Below, piece by piece: positions 8,755-16,103 of a stretch of 64,000 nucleotides of DNA. The stretch comes from Oscillospiraceae bacterium. Lineage in GTDB: Bacteria; Bacillota; Clostridia; Oscillospirales; JAKOTC01. The position numbers and the translations under genes are program-made. Under the pieces are notes generated by a model. The model searched no databases, was not told the DNA's origin, and saw only the letters and a program-made list of their open reading frames with translations. The stretch covers positions 1 to 64,000 of the forward strand of contig DAOPZJ010000002.1 in NCBI GenBank assembly GCA_035353335.1. Reading direction: 5' to 3'. Every line of letters starts with the position of its first letter. Within the stretch, counting starts at the first letter, position 1.

Positions 8755-8794
8755 AAACCGGGCGTCACGACATCGGACGCCCGGTTTATTTTTT
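8755..8794 (+). terminator. Bidirectional intrinsic terminator
   Basis: AAACCGGGCGTC pairs perfectly with GACGCCCGGTTT around a nine-base loop, followed by ATTTTTT. It sits between convergent genes and also gives a U-rich tail on the minus strand. Confidence 0.9.
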
Positions 8795-8814
8795 AAAAAG
8801 GTATACAATAGACT

Positions 8815-9060
8815 TCAAGAGATGGTTGCCAACAAATCCTCCGTAATTTCCTGCATTTGGCACAAGTCCACCTGATTGCTGTTCATTAAATCGACCAGTG
8901 TGTCTGCAGTTTCACGCGAAGTCGTAACGTCCCGGAGCATGCATATCCCACTCCGGAAACGCTCCCGCCCAATAATCGCATAACCCTCATGCGATCCCGC
9001 CTGGCAGTCCGTGTACTTTTCGCAAGCTGTTTTGTACTGAAATTTGCCGAAACTCAACAT
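8815..9060 (-). CDS. Small DUF6514-like protein
   Basis: An 81-residue protein. The C-terminal half has the layout of DUF6514, a short Clostridia family: YAIIGRERFRSGICMLRDVT, then residues spaced like TADTLVDLMNSNQVDL and ITEDLLA. The role is unknown; the family has no known catalytic motif. GGAG lies 11 bases before the ATG. About 130 bases upstream is a promoter-like block that closely matches the one before the short anti-sigma-like gene, which suggests it belongs to the regulon of the neighbouring sigma factor (inference). Confidence 0.55.
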   Translation of the reverse strand: MLSFGKFQYKTACEKYTDCQAGSHEGYAIIGRERFRSGICMLRDVTTSRETADTLVDLMNSNQVDLCQMQEITEDLLATIS

Positions 9061-9184
9061 GACTTTTTTGCTCCATTCGAAATTTTGTTTTGTTTTTTAG
9101 TGAATGCACGGTGAAACCCCGTTTCATCCGGTCATTTGCGGCTGCAGCCTGCACTGCTTAATATTGGGACCGGATACCATGGTT

Positions 9185-9229
9185 TTCCCCTCTGCATATA
9201 TAAACAATCGAAAAGGCCGTTTTCTTACA
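9185..9229 (-). promoter_or_regulatory. Putative ECF-type promoter block A
   Basis: The minus strand reads TGTAAGAAAACGGCC, then a spacer ending ATTGTT, then TATATA and a GGGGAAAA tail. It matches block B (9862-9908) at most positions across about 45 bases. It lies upstream of the DUF6514-like gene. ECF sigma sites of this shape are common before sigma/anti-sigma operons in Clostridia, so control by the sigma factor at 9921 is inferred. Confidence 0.5.
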
Positions 9230-9392
9230 TTTCAATAAAAAAATTGTTAAAAAATATTTCGACATATTTCGACAAATAGATGAAAAATATACCTTACGGC
9301 TTTAAATAGCCATATTTTAACTTTTATCAGAAAGAGATTTCCATTTATTTTACAGCAGGATTATCACTCTCATCCTTTTACTGATCTTCGAC
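9230..9392. other. AT-rich intergenic stretch
   Basis: Very AT-rich sequence between promoter block A and the doubtful short ORF at 9393. I see no RNA gene or strong hairpin. A plus-strand frame is open from about 9320 and runs into that ORF. Confidence 0.35.
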
Positions 9393-9572
9393 ATGCGAAT
9401 AGATCAGATAAAAGGCGCGTTCTTCAACCGAAAATATAAGCAGTTTACGATTGAAAACTACTTCTCGACCGGCCTATTTAACCGTTTCGAGCTCATTTCC
9501 GACGAAACCGCTTTCATAAATATATGGGTTTTTAATGATTTTATTTTTTCTTACGATATCAAATTCCTTTGA
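9393..9572 (+). CDS. Possible 59-residue ORF, doubtful
   Basis: An ATG-started plus-strand frame encodes 59 residues beginning MRIDQIKGAFFNRKYKQF and ending YDIKFL. The same frame is open back to about 9320, roughly 84 codons in AT-rich DNA where stops should be common. It has a protein-like mix of aromatic and charged residues. However, no Shine-Dalgarno site precedes the ATG, I recognise no family, and the end overlaps the last 14 bases of the convergent anti-sigma-like gene. It could be a gene remnant or chance. Confidence 0.22.
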   Translation: MRIDQIKGAFFNRKYKQFTIENYFSTGLFNRFELISDETAFINIWVFNDFIFSYDIKFL

Positions 9573-9828
9573 CCAGCGCGGCGCCTGCGGCCAGCGACAT
9601 CAGAATAATAACCGCCACTGCGGCGACTCTGAATATTATGGCGGCGACATACCGACGGTGTTTTTTTACAAACCCCTCCGGATGGCGCAGCATCTGTTCT
9701 TTCCGTGTTAAATACCGTTTGCTGAACGAGACATTTTCACCTTCTGCTTTCTCAATGACACCCGCATAGTCAGAAAGCAGCGAGTCCGTCAGCGCCTCTT
9801 TCAGTACCGCATCCAATTGATCGCCCAT
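9559..9828 (-). CDS. Short anti-sigma-like membrane protein
   Basis: An 89-residue protein with a cytoplasmic N-terminal part (residues 1-58), a basic stretch (VKKHRRY) and one membrane helix (about 62-86, rich in Ala, Ile and Val), then it stops. The layout matches the N-terminus of Clostridia anti-sigma proteins of the DUF4179/DUF4367 type, which normally continue into a sensor domain of over 150 residues outside the cell. That domain is absent. GGAGG sits eight bases before the ATG, so the start is well supported. It follows the sigma gene on the same strand. I infer a truncated or minimal anti-sigma factor. Confidence 0.6.
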   Translation of the reverse strand: MGDQLDAVLKEALTDSLLSDYAGVIEKAEGENVSFSKRYLTRKEQMLRHPEGFVKKHRRYVAAIIFRVAAVAVIILMSLAAGAALVKGI

Positions 9829-9861
9829 TTTTTAATCCTCCCAATCGGATTTTAAGGGAAC

Positions 9862-9908
9862 TTTTCCCCTTCACTATATAAAACAATTAAGAAGGCTGTT
9901 TTCTGACA
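9862..9908 (-). promoter_or_regulatory. Putative ECF-type promoter block B
   Basis: The minus strand reads TGTCAGAAAACAGCC, a spacer ending ATTGTTT, TATATA and GGGGAAAA. It is nearly the same as block A. It lies between the sigma gene and the anti-sigma-like gene, so the latter could be transcribed separately from the sigma gene. Confidence 0.5.
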
Positions 9909-9920
9909 CCTGATAAAAAT

Positions 9921-10493
9921 TTATTTGGAAATTTTCGTATTTTGGAGTTGATTTATATTTTCCTCTCTCATCAGTTTACGAATTAACATTTCTTTACCTC
10001 GCTTGATGCGGGTTCCGAGGATTTTTTCTTCGATATTGAGTTCCCGTTCGATCTCTTCATAACTCCACTCGCACACAATGCGCAGATATAAAACATCTTC
10101 ATACACCGATGGCAATTCTCTTATTGACTCTTTCAGCCGTCGGTAATTGATCTCATTTTTAAAACCTTCAATCGTTCTGTCTGTTTCCGCCGCATACCAA
10201 TCCTGTGGGTTAAAATACTCCACCTGGGATTCTCTTTTCGCGGTATTGAGCGAGATGTGTCTGACGACAACAATCAGCCAGGCCTTCAATTCCTCTTCGT
10301 TTTTTCGTTTCAGTTCCGAAAGATGCTCAATCGCTTTGACAAAAGCGTCCTGAACCGCTTCCTCCGCCTTTTCCTTAGAATGCAGAATCCGGTTTGCAAT
10401 CACAAGCATCAGTTTTTCGTTTTTTTCATAAATTTGCGCGAAAAACAACCGGTCATCTCCGTTGTCAGCCAAAGTCAATAATGTTATAAGCAT
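9921..10493 (-). CDS. ECF-like sigma-70 family RNA polymerase sigma factor
   Basis: A 190-residue protein. Region 2 is in the first half (ILHSKEKAEEAVQDAFVKAI then LKAWLIVVVRHISLN). Region 4 follows near residues 120-180 (IRELPSVYEDVLYLRIVCEW then SYEEIERELNI and LGTRIKRGKEMLIRKL). It has no region 1 or 3, as in ECF-type factors. I prefer the ATG at 10493 because GGGG lies six bases upstream and relatives begin with a short hydrophobic run; 10505 is possible but its site is only three bases away. It likely directs transcription from the two promoter blocks nearby and is held by the short membrane protein (inference). Confidence 0.85.
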   Translation of the reverse strand: MLITLLTLADNGDDRLFFAQIYEKNEKLMLVIANRILHSKEKAEEAVQDAFVKAIEHLSELKRKNEEELKAWLIVVVRHISLNTAKRESQVEYFNPQDWYAAETDRTIEGFKNEINYRRLKESIRELPSVYEDVLYLRIVCEWSYEEIERELNIEEKILGTRIKRGKEMLIRKLMREENINQLQNTKISK

Positions 10494-10576
10494 GATTAAC
10501 CCCATTTACACCTTAATGCCTGTTCCCTCTGTATGATATCATAAGAAGGGCCGGTTATCAAGGCGGGTGATGCGGC

Positions 10577-10611
10577 GAAAAAGGGATATGCGGTAATCTC
10601 CGCATATCCCT
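10577..10611 (-). terminator. Intrinsic terminator after the XRE-ARH gene
   Basis: AGGGATATGCGG pairs perfectly with CCGCATATCCCT around a six-base loop. On the minus strand it is followed by UUUUU (10577-10581). Confidence 0.9.
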
Positions 10612-10638
10612 CATTCTCATTGATGATATTTATTTCAT

Positions 10639-12225
10639 TCAGCCTTTAATGTGTTTCATCGTCAATTCCGTCATCTCTTCAACCGAGACCGTTCCGACGC
10701 CGAAAATCGAAGTGTCCACTTTTTCGTTGAATACCGAGGTCCAGTGTTTCGGAATGCCCGCCGCGCCGATCGCCATGCCGACAATCGAGCCGACGGTCGC
10801 GCCGTTGCAGTCGGTGTCAAATCCGGTCTGTACCGCAAGGCAGATTGACTTCCCGAAATCAAGCCCCCCGAAAATCAAGGCGGAAACCACAATCAGCGCA
10901 TTCGAAATCGTGTGACACCAGTGATATCCCGTACCCTCGTCATAGTTTTTATGAATCCACGCCATGCAGGTCTCGGCGTTCTCTCCGTTGTCGATCATAG
11001 CAAGCAGTTTTTGAATCTCGTCATAAAGCCGCGAGGTTATCGGAATCTGCCGCAGTCCCGCGTTGATGATCTTCCGAACGTCGCTTGTCACCGCCGCATC
11101 GGCAATCATCGCCGCGACGAACATCTCGCCGTAGATGCCGTTTTTCACATGCGAAATCGAGGCATCCCGCCACGCCATATCGGCGGCCTCGACCGGATCA
11201 CCGGGGTTTATATAGCCGAAATAGTCGGCCCGAATCTGCGCGCCGATATATTCGCGGAACGGATTTTTAATAATCGCCGAAACCGGCGGATAAAAACCGT
11301 TTACAAAGTTGACAAATGCCACCCGCTCGGCGGTGCAGTAGGCGTCCTTCGGCTGATTCGCGAGCCAGCATTTTGCCACGTCGATCGGTTGAAATTCCCG
11401 CCCGTATTTTTGGAGCAGCCGGGTCGCCGCCATCACGGTGTAATTGGTGTCGTCGTCGGACGGCGCATTCGGAATGGTCTTTGCATAACTGCGCTTTTTA
11501 ATCGGGAACGTATATTTCGTTGCAATCTCATCGGTGATCTCATCGGCCGTTATATAGCGATGCATCGGATAGTTCCCGGTCTCTTTGAGCAGCGGAATCA
11601 GTTCTTTTGTACGAATACCCTCAATGGGTTTCCCGAGCAAACAACCCGCAATTCTCCCAAGCCATGCGCCCTTGATTTTCTCTTTCAATGTTTTTATGTC
11701 AACCGGAGCGGCTTTGTCCGAACTGCCCTCACATAATGCCTTGATACCTTCTAAATCGGACGGCTCGTTAAACTTGTAGCCCTCCTGCTTTTTGCAGCTC
11801 TTCAAAAGCCCGTATAAAATCTCGGCCATTTCCTCACGGGCTTTTCCGGGCGGCAGCAGGCTGATCTCGTTGGCGAGCTTTTTATAGGGTTCGATATCAT
11901 ATCCCTCGTCCGCCATCTGCACACACTCGATGTGGATGTTGGCTGAATAGACCTCCCACCCGTGCATGTCGGCATAACTCGGTACAAATTCCCGATTAAA
12001 ACGCAGTTCCTCGTCATTATTAGCGGCGGTCTTGGCGCACACCAATCCGTCGAGCGTGACATTAAAATATTCGGCGATTGCGACAAGCTTGTCCAGTTCC
12101 GGTCTTGTCGTGTCCGATTCCCATTTTTGCACCGCCTGCCGCGAGACATGCAGAATGTCCGCCAGTTCCTCCTGCGTCAGTCCTGCTTTGGCGCGCAGCG
12201 CTGCGATTTTGCTTCCGATAGTCAT
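10639..12225 (-). CDS. XRE helix-turn-helix fused to ADP-ribosylglycohydrolase
   Basis: A 528-residue fusion. Residues 4-62 form a Cro/C1-type DNA-binding domain (AGLTQEELADILHVSRQAVQ, then KWESDTTRP). A linker of about 120 residues follows. Residues about 183-528 are an ADP-ribosylglycohydrolase (DraG/ARH) domain: IKGAWLGRIAGCLLGKPIEG, metal motif DDDT at 257-260, WRDASISHVKNG, and the second metal motif GFDTDCNGATVGS at 468-480. ARH enzymes use two divalent ions to remove ADP-ribose from proteins, nucleic acids or small molecules. The metal ligands look intact, so catalysis is plausible. Fusion to a DNA-binding domain suggests a regulator that removes ADP-ribose or senses a ribosylated ligand (inference). 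It ends at a strong terminator, and a hairpin run lies upstream of its start. Confidence 0.85.
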   Translation of the reverse strand: MTIGSKIAALRAKAGLTQEELADILHVSRQAVQKWESDTTRPELDKLVAIAEYFNVTLDGLVCAKTAANNDEELRFNREFVPSYADMHGWEVYSANIHIECVQMADEGYDIEPYKKLANEISLLPPGKAREEMAEILYGLLKSCKKQEGYKFNEPSDLEGIKALCEGSSDKAAPVDIKTLKEKIKGAWLGRIAGCLLGKPIEGIRTKELIPLLKETGNYPMHRYITADEITDEIATKYTFPIKKRSYAKTIPNAPSDDDTNYTVMAATRLLQKYGREFQPIDVAKCWLANQPKDAYCTAERVAFVNFVNGFYPPVSAIIKNPFREYIGAQIRADYFGYINPGDPVEAADMAWRDASISHVKNGIYGEMFVAAMIADAAVTSDVRKIINAGLRQIPITSRLYDEIQKLLAMIDNGENAETCMAWIHKNYDEGTGYHWCHTISNALIVVSALIFGGLDFGKSICLAVQTGFDTDCNGATVGSIVGMAIGAAGIPKHWTSVFNEKVDTSIFGVGTVSVEEMTELTMKHIKG

Positions 12226-12286
12226 ATCTCATTACCTCCCGGATAAACTCCTGTATAACTCAATTATAGCCGCTTCCGGTTCGAAA

Positions 12287-12427
12287 TCCACCACCCGCGG
12301 TGGAATAGAAAAAGCAACCTGCGGTTGTCTTGCCTTCCGCCGTGCCAAGAACGGCACGGTGTTAAAGGGAATGGGGGCAAGGAATTCACATTGTGAATTC
12401 CCCGGACGAATTACTCTGTAATTCGTC
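12287..12427. repeat. Run of five different short hairpins
   Basis: Five perfect inverted repeats with different sequences lie end to end: TCCACC/GGTGGA (12287-12304), CAACC/GGTTG (12315-12327), CCGTGCC/GGCACGG (12340-12359), GGAATTCAC/GTGAATTCC (12381-12401) and GACGAATTAC/GTAATTCGTC (12405-12427). Loops are 3 to 6 bases. None has a U tail, so they are not intrinsic terminators. They fill the gap between the methyltransferase stop and the start of the XRE-ARH gene. Confidence 0.85.
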
Positions 12428-12457
12428 TATCGTCTGTAACAGTGGTGGGATTCATTC

Positions 12458-13498
12458 TTATTTGCCTTTTTTTGCGACAATGATATCTCTTAAAATGGCT
12501 TGATCCACCCGATGCTCTAACTGCGCATACGGGCCGTCGTTTAAAACAGTCAACCCTTTCCTTTCAAAAAGCTCCGCCATCTTTTCACGCGCAAGCACAT
12601 TGCTGTTCCATGAAAGAACCATGCAGCCGCCCGGACGCAGCACTTCCACCCACCCCGGCAGACAAACCTTTAACAGTTCGGCGGGGCTGCGGGTCATCGC
12701 GGACTGCTTTTCGTCGGTCACATTGGTATGCTGAACCCCGTAGGGCAGGTCGCCGACAATCATATGAAAGAAGTTCTTTTTATAGTATTGCGCCGCAAAC
12801 TGCGCGTTCCCCGCAATCAATTCCGCAGTTTTAATCTTGCCTTCTTTTTGCTCCTGTCGGTTTCGCGCAATCTCAAAGGTGCTGCGCAGCGCGGTAAACG
12901 ACTTGTTCGAACCCGAAATTCGCACCGTTTTATATTCGAACTTATATTTCGCGGTCTCTAAAAACTTCTGTAGAAACCGCACCGCTTCCAAGGTGACTTT
13001 TTCACCGATTTCGATGCCGTACACATCATAACCCTTGATAAGTCCCTCGAACAGCGTTGTGCCTTTCCCGGCCAGCGGATCAAGCAATTTCAGAGGCTCG
13101 TCGCAGGGTTGAGAATATCGCGCGATGTTGATCATCATCCGTGTAAAAATTTCGTTGGTCTTCCCCGTGTATTTCAGCATCGCGCTGATGCCCTCTTCGA
13201 CAAAGTGCTCGTCGGAGCGCAAAATCGGACGCAGCCGCAGCCCGCCGTCTTCACCCTCCAGCGCAAACAGCGCATAGACGAATGACAATCCCGAGACGAT
13301 TTTGATATCATCTTCCGACAACTCCCCCGCCGTCTCAAACACGAGGTATTCGTTCCCGCCGATATTTTTATTCTGAGGTCCGCAACACTTCGAGGAAAGC
13401 CGTTTTGCCGCAATATCAAACTCCGACAGCGCCAGTTTTAAAGCCGTCTCAAAATAGACCCGGTTATGCCCCGGATGATATAAAATCGCATATCTCAT
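12458..13498 (-). CDS. TRM11-like SAM-dependent RNA methyltransferase
   Basis: A 346-residue protein. The N-terminal ~130 residues resemble a short RNA-binding module. The C-terminal Rossmann methyltransferase (UPF0020/TRM11 type) has the SAM motif LLDPLAGKGTTLFEG near 138-152, the acidic turn IEIG, and the catalytic motif GDLPYG at 249-254, a variant of the N/D-P-P-Y motif used for base N-methylation. TRM11/RlmL relatives methylate guanines in tRNA or rRNA; the exact target is not readable. Its ATG overlaps the stop of the DUF3795 gene by four bases, so the two are translationally coupled. Confidence 0.8.
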   Translation of the reverse strand: MRYAILYHPGHNRVYFETALKLALSEFDIAAKRLSSKCCGPQNKNIGGNEYLVFETAGELSEDDIKIVSGLSFVYALFALEGEDGGLRLRPILRSDEHFVEEGISAMLKYTGKTNEIFTRMMINIARYSQPCDEPLKLLDPLAGKGTTLFEGLIKGYDVYGIEIGEKVTLEAVRFLQKFLETAKYKFEYKTVRISGSNKSFTALRSTFEIARNRQEQKEGKIKTAELIAGNAQFAAQYYKKNFFHMIVGDLPYGVQHTNVTDEKQSAMTRSPAELLKVCLPGWVEVLRPGGCMVLSWNSNVLAREKMAELFERKGLTVLNDGPYAQLEHRVDQAILRDIIVAKKGK

Positions 13499-14088
13499 AA
13501 CGCTTTTCTCCCTGCTTCTTTTTCCGCTTTCGGCTCCGGTTTGCGCAGCTTCAGCGTCACTCCGCGTTTACTCGCAATTTTTTCGAATAATCCGACCGCC
13601 GCCGCAGCTTTTTCTTTTGGCGTATCGGATTGACCGTGAGCAGTAAACTGTTGTATCACCAATTCGATATCTTCCAACTCCATCAGATTAACTGCCAGAC
13701 AATAATAACTCTTTCTTTTACCGTCGTCGAAATGGTTAAGTAATTTATTTAACAGTGTGACTTTACGATTCAGTTCAACCCGATAAGCCTCGAAACCGAT
13801 CTCTTTGATCTTTTCGAAATTCTTCATCTGGTTTTGATGGGTGATAAAGGAATCGTATTGTTCGGCCCCGTCATATCGTGCACAGGGGTATTCTGCGCAC
13901 AGTCCGCAATATTCGACTTCATGGCGGCGGCAGCACGATAAAAAGCCGCACGAAGGGTGCTTCTGCGAAAACCCTTCGGCACCGCAGCCCGGGCACCGGG
14001 AAGGACCGTCGGTAAAAAAACGCGGACACAAGCCGCAGTTCAGTCCGCAGGCAGAAAACAGCGGGTACTCTCTTGCGCAGATTCCCAT
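13495..14088 (-). CDS. DUF3795 cysteine-rich protein
   Basis: A 197-residue protein. The first 80 residues contain about ten cysteines in pairs (CGLNCGLCP, CPGCGAE, SCCRRH, YCGLCAEYPC), which fits the DUF3795 family of probable metal-binding proteins. The rest is helical and charged. It is the first gene of a two-gene unit with the TRM11-like methyltransferase (four-base overlap), which may mean a joint role, but none is known. No signal peptide is visible. Confidence 0.75.
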   Translation of the reverse strand: MGICAREYPLFSACGLNCGLCPRFFTDGPSRCPGCGAEGFSQKHPSCGFLSCCRRHEVEYCGLCAEYPCARYDGAEQYDSFITHQNQMKNFEKIKEIGFEAYRVELNRKVTLLNKLLNHFDDGKRKSYYCLAVNLMELEDIELVIQQFTAHGQSDTPKEKAAAAVGLFEKIASKRGVTLKLRKPEPKAEKEAGRKAL

Positions 14089-14137
14089 AAAATCCCCCCG
14101 AATTCATTCTGAACCGATTATATCATGATTTGCATTG

Positions 14138-14170
14138 AAAAAACAAAACTCCCGCAGCATTTTCGCTGCG
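14138..14170 (-). terminator. Intrinsic terminator after the XRE regulator
   Basis: CGCAGC and GCTGCG pair around a six-base loop (14153-14170). On the minus strand a U-rich tail, TTTTGTTTTTT, follows (14138-14148). Confidence 0.75.
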
Positions 14171-14193
14171 AAGGTTCTGTCTTTCTTTGTTTA

Positions 14194-14964
14194 TTATGCG
14201 GTGAGCAGCCGCAATACCGTCGGGATATGCATATACCTGCCCTCGATGCGATATCCCTCGCTCCCGTCTTTTGCGGTTCCGATTTGGGTCGGCAGTTCTC
14301 CGAGCGCATGTTCCACGTCTTCGACCGGCAATTTGCAAGCCTCGGCAAGTTCTTTTACAGTGATGTATACGCTGTAATCCTTCGCTGTCAGTTCGCAGAG
14401 CCCGAAAATCACCTTCAACGTGTCTTTGTTTTCAAACGTCTGCAAAAAGCTGTGGATATCCCGCAGCTCGGCAGCCGAAACGGGGCGCTCGATCTTGCCG
14501 TTCGCGATCAAGATGGTGTTGCCCTTCATCACCGAAACACCCTCGGGTTCGCTGCAGGCCGAAAATCCCCACTGCCCGAGCCCGTTCTCAGCGATCCGAT
14601 CCCGGCTTGTGTCCCACGGCACAAAGCCCTTGTAGCCCCTCGAAACCGCGCCCTCATGCAATATAAATCCCAGCTTGAACGCCAGCGCAAAACTCTCCTC
14701 GGCGGGCGACTCCTGAAACAAGGCCTTGATTTTCAAATACACATCCCCGAGTGAGTCGGCGGGTTTATATCCAAGCAGCGCATCGGTGGTCACGCCGAAG
14801 TAGGCGGCAATCTCCGGCAGCAACGCGATATCGGGGCAGCAAGCGCCGTTCTCCCACTTCGAGACCGATTGGTTGGTCACTCCGAGCGCCTGCGCCAGTT
14901 CCTCCTGCGTGATATTTTTTTGCTTACGCAAAAACGCAATCTGTTCGTTGATTTTAATCGACGT
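14194..14964 (-). CDS. XRE-family regulator with C-terminal winged-helix-like part; ACG start
   Basis: About 256 residues. The N-terminal helix-turn-helix (INEQIAFLRKQKNITQEELA, then SVSKWENG) is followed by a spacer and a C-terminal region (ITVKELAEACKLPVEDVEHA) that looks like a second, winged-helix domain. The frame is open upstream to 15117, but those residues are not protein-like and cover hairpins. GGAGG stands seven bases before an ACG codon at 14964, exactly where relatives have their ATG. The start is therefore probably a mutated, weak ACG, or the gene is silent. No in-frame ATG, GTG or TTG has a comparable site. A terminator follows. Confidence 0.7.
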   Translation of the reverse strand, partial: TSIKINEQIAFLRKQKNITQEELAQALGVTNQSVSKWENGACCPDIALLPEIAAYFGVTTDALLGYKPADSLGDVYLKIKALFQESPAEESFALAFKLGFILHEGAVSRGYKGFVPWDTSRDRIAENGLGQWGFSACSEPEGVSVMKGNTILIANGKIERPVSAAELRDIHSFLQTFENKDTLKVIFGLCELTAKDYSVYITVKELAEACKLPVEDVEHALGELPTQIGTAKDGSEGYRIEGRYMHIPTVLRLLTA

Positions 14965-15000
14965 GGTTATTCCTCCAAACAAGTTTGTTGGTAGGTCCCG

Positions 15001-15042
15001 GCGGCAAAAAGTATTTTGCCGCCTAAAGTTCGCAAGCGAACT
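15001..15042. repeat. Two adjacent hairpins upstream of the XRE gene
   Basis: GCGGCAAAA pairs with TTTTGCCGC (15001-15022) and AGTTCGC pairs with GCGAACT (15027-15042). They lie upstream of the ACG-started XRE gene, as the longer run at 12287 lies upstream of the XRE-ARH gene. No strong U tail follows on the minus strand. Confidence 0.7.
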
Positions 15043-15141
15043 ATTTGTCTTGATTATAATGATAAATTCCTGTAAAAACAATGACGCGTTTTTTGGACTT
15101 CTTTGTACATTTCCCAACCGTGAGTTGGATTAGCCAAATAC

Positions 15142-15170
15142 TTGCCCCCTTGAGCAATCCGGGTTATAAT
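15142..15170 (+). promoter_or_regulatory. Sigma-A promoter for exoA
   Basis: TTGCCC (15142-15147), a 17-base spacer and a perfect TATAAT (15165-15170), 35 bases before the ATG. Confidence 0.8.
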
Positions 15171-15204
15171 AAAATCAGACCACAAGCAAGGGACGGAAAA
15201 ACAT

Positions 15205-15966
15205 ATGAAATTTATCTCATGGAATGTCAACGGCCTGCGCGCCGTCATGAATAAGGGGTTTCCCGAATATTTCACCGCTGCCGACGCCGACATCTTCTGC
15301 GTCCAAGAGACCAAGATGCAGCGCGAGCAAGCCGATATCGAATTTGCGGGTTACACGTCCTATTGGAACAGCGCCGAGAAAAAAGGCTACTCCGGCACGG
15401 CGGTCTTCACCCGCCTTGAACCGCTCTCCGTCTCCTACGATTTCGGCACCGCCGAACATTCGGGCGAGGGCCGCGTGATCACGCTGGAATTCGAACAGTT
15501 TTATTTCGTCACCGTATATGCACCCAACTCTCAAAACGAATTGGCGCGTCTGCCCTATCGGATGCTTTGGGAAGACGCATTCCGTGACTATCTGACCGCG
15601 CTCGACAAACAAAAGCCCGTGATTGTCTGCGGCGACCTGAATGTCGCGCATAAAGAGATCGACCTTAAAAATCCCAAGCCGAATATGGGCAGCGCGGGTT
15701 TCACCAATGAAGAGCGTGAAAAATTAACTGTTCTTTTGCAGTCCGGTTTTGTCGATACTTTCCGCCTGCTTTATCCCAATAAACCCAATGCTTATACATG
15801 GTGGTCTTACATTTTCAAAGCGCGGGAGCGCAACACCGGCTGGCGCATTGACTATTTTCTTGTCTCGGAACGGCTCGCGAACTGCGTCCAAGACAGCATC
15901 ATCTATTCGGAAGTCATCGGCAGCGACCACTGCCCCGTCGGATTGATTTTAGAATTGCCATCTTAA
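15205..15966 (+). CDS. exoA: Exodeoxyribonuclease III (AP endonuclease)
   Basis: A 253-residue enzyme of the ExoIII/APE1 family. It cuts DNA at abasic sites and trims 3' blocks during base excision repair. Motifs appear in order: SWNVNGLRA (N-terminal Asn), CVQETKM (metal-binding Glu), YAPNSQ, GDLNVAH (Asp-x-Asn), WRIDYF and GSDHCPV with the catalytic His. Length and motifs are normal. AGGGACGG precedes the ATG, and it has its own promoter. Confidence 0.96.
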   Translation: MKFISWNVNGLRAVMNKGFPEYFTAADADIFCVQETKMQREQADIEFAGYTSYWNSAEKKGYSGTAVFTRLEPLSVSYDFGTAEHSGEGRVITLEFEQFYFVTVYAPNSQNELARLPYRMLWEDAFRDYLTALDKQKPVIVCGDLNVAHKEIDLKNPKPNMGSAGFTNEEREKLTVLLQSGFVDTFRLLYPNKPNAYTWWSYIFKARERNTGWRIDYFLVSERLANCVQDSIIYSEVIGSDHCPVGLILELPS

Positions 15967-15969
15967 GTA

Positions 15970-16036
15970 GGACGGATGAAATATTCTCCTCTGTGAAGAA
16001 GTGCCCGCCGCAGCGGGCAGGATGGTTCCCCCGTCC
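15970..16036. repeat. Nested palindrome between exoA and thiN
   Basis: TGCCCGC (16002-16008) pairs with GCGGGCA (16013-16019), and the outer arms GGACGG (15970-15975) and CCGTCC (16031-16036) also match. No U run follows. Next to it (about 16041-16070) is an AATTC/TGAATT word run also seen near 61770. Confidence 0.6.
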
Positions 16037-16103
16037 GCGCTTCTGAATTCTTAACTCTGAATTTTGAATTATAAGATCTATCTCTTCGAAAGAAGGTCTA
16101 ATT

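Noticed and set aside
14098..14348. Short open frames on both strands around 14120-14348.
   Set aside because: They overlap the end of the XRE regulator and its terminator in other frames and have no start signals.
15967..16103. A possible TPP riboswitch before thiN.
   Set aside because: The palindromes here lack the CUGAGA and conserved Thi-box elements.
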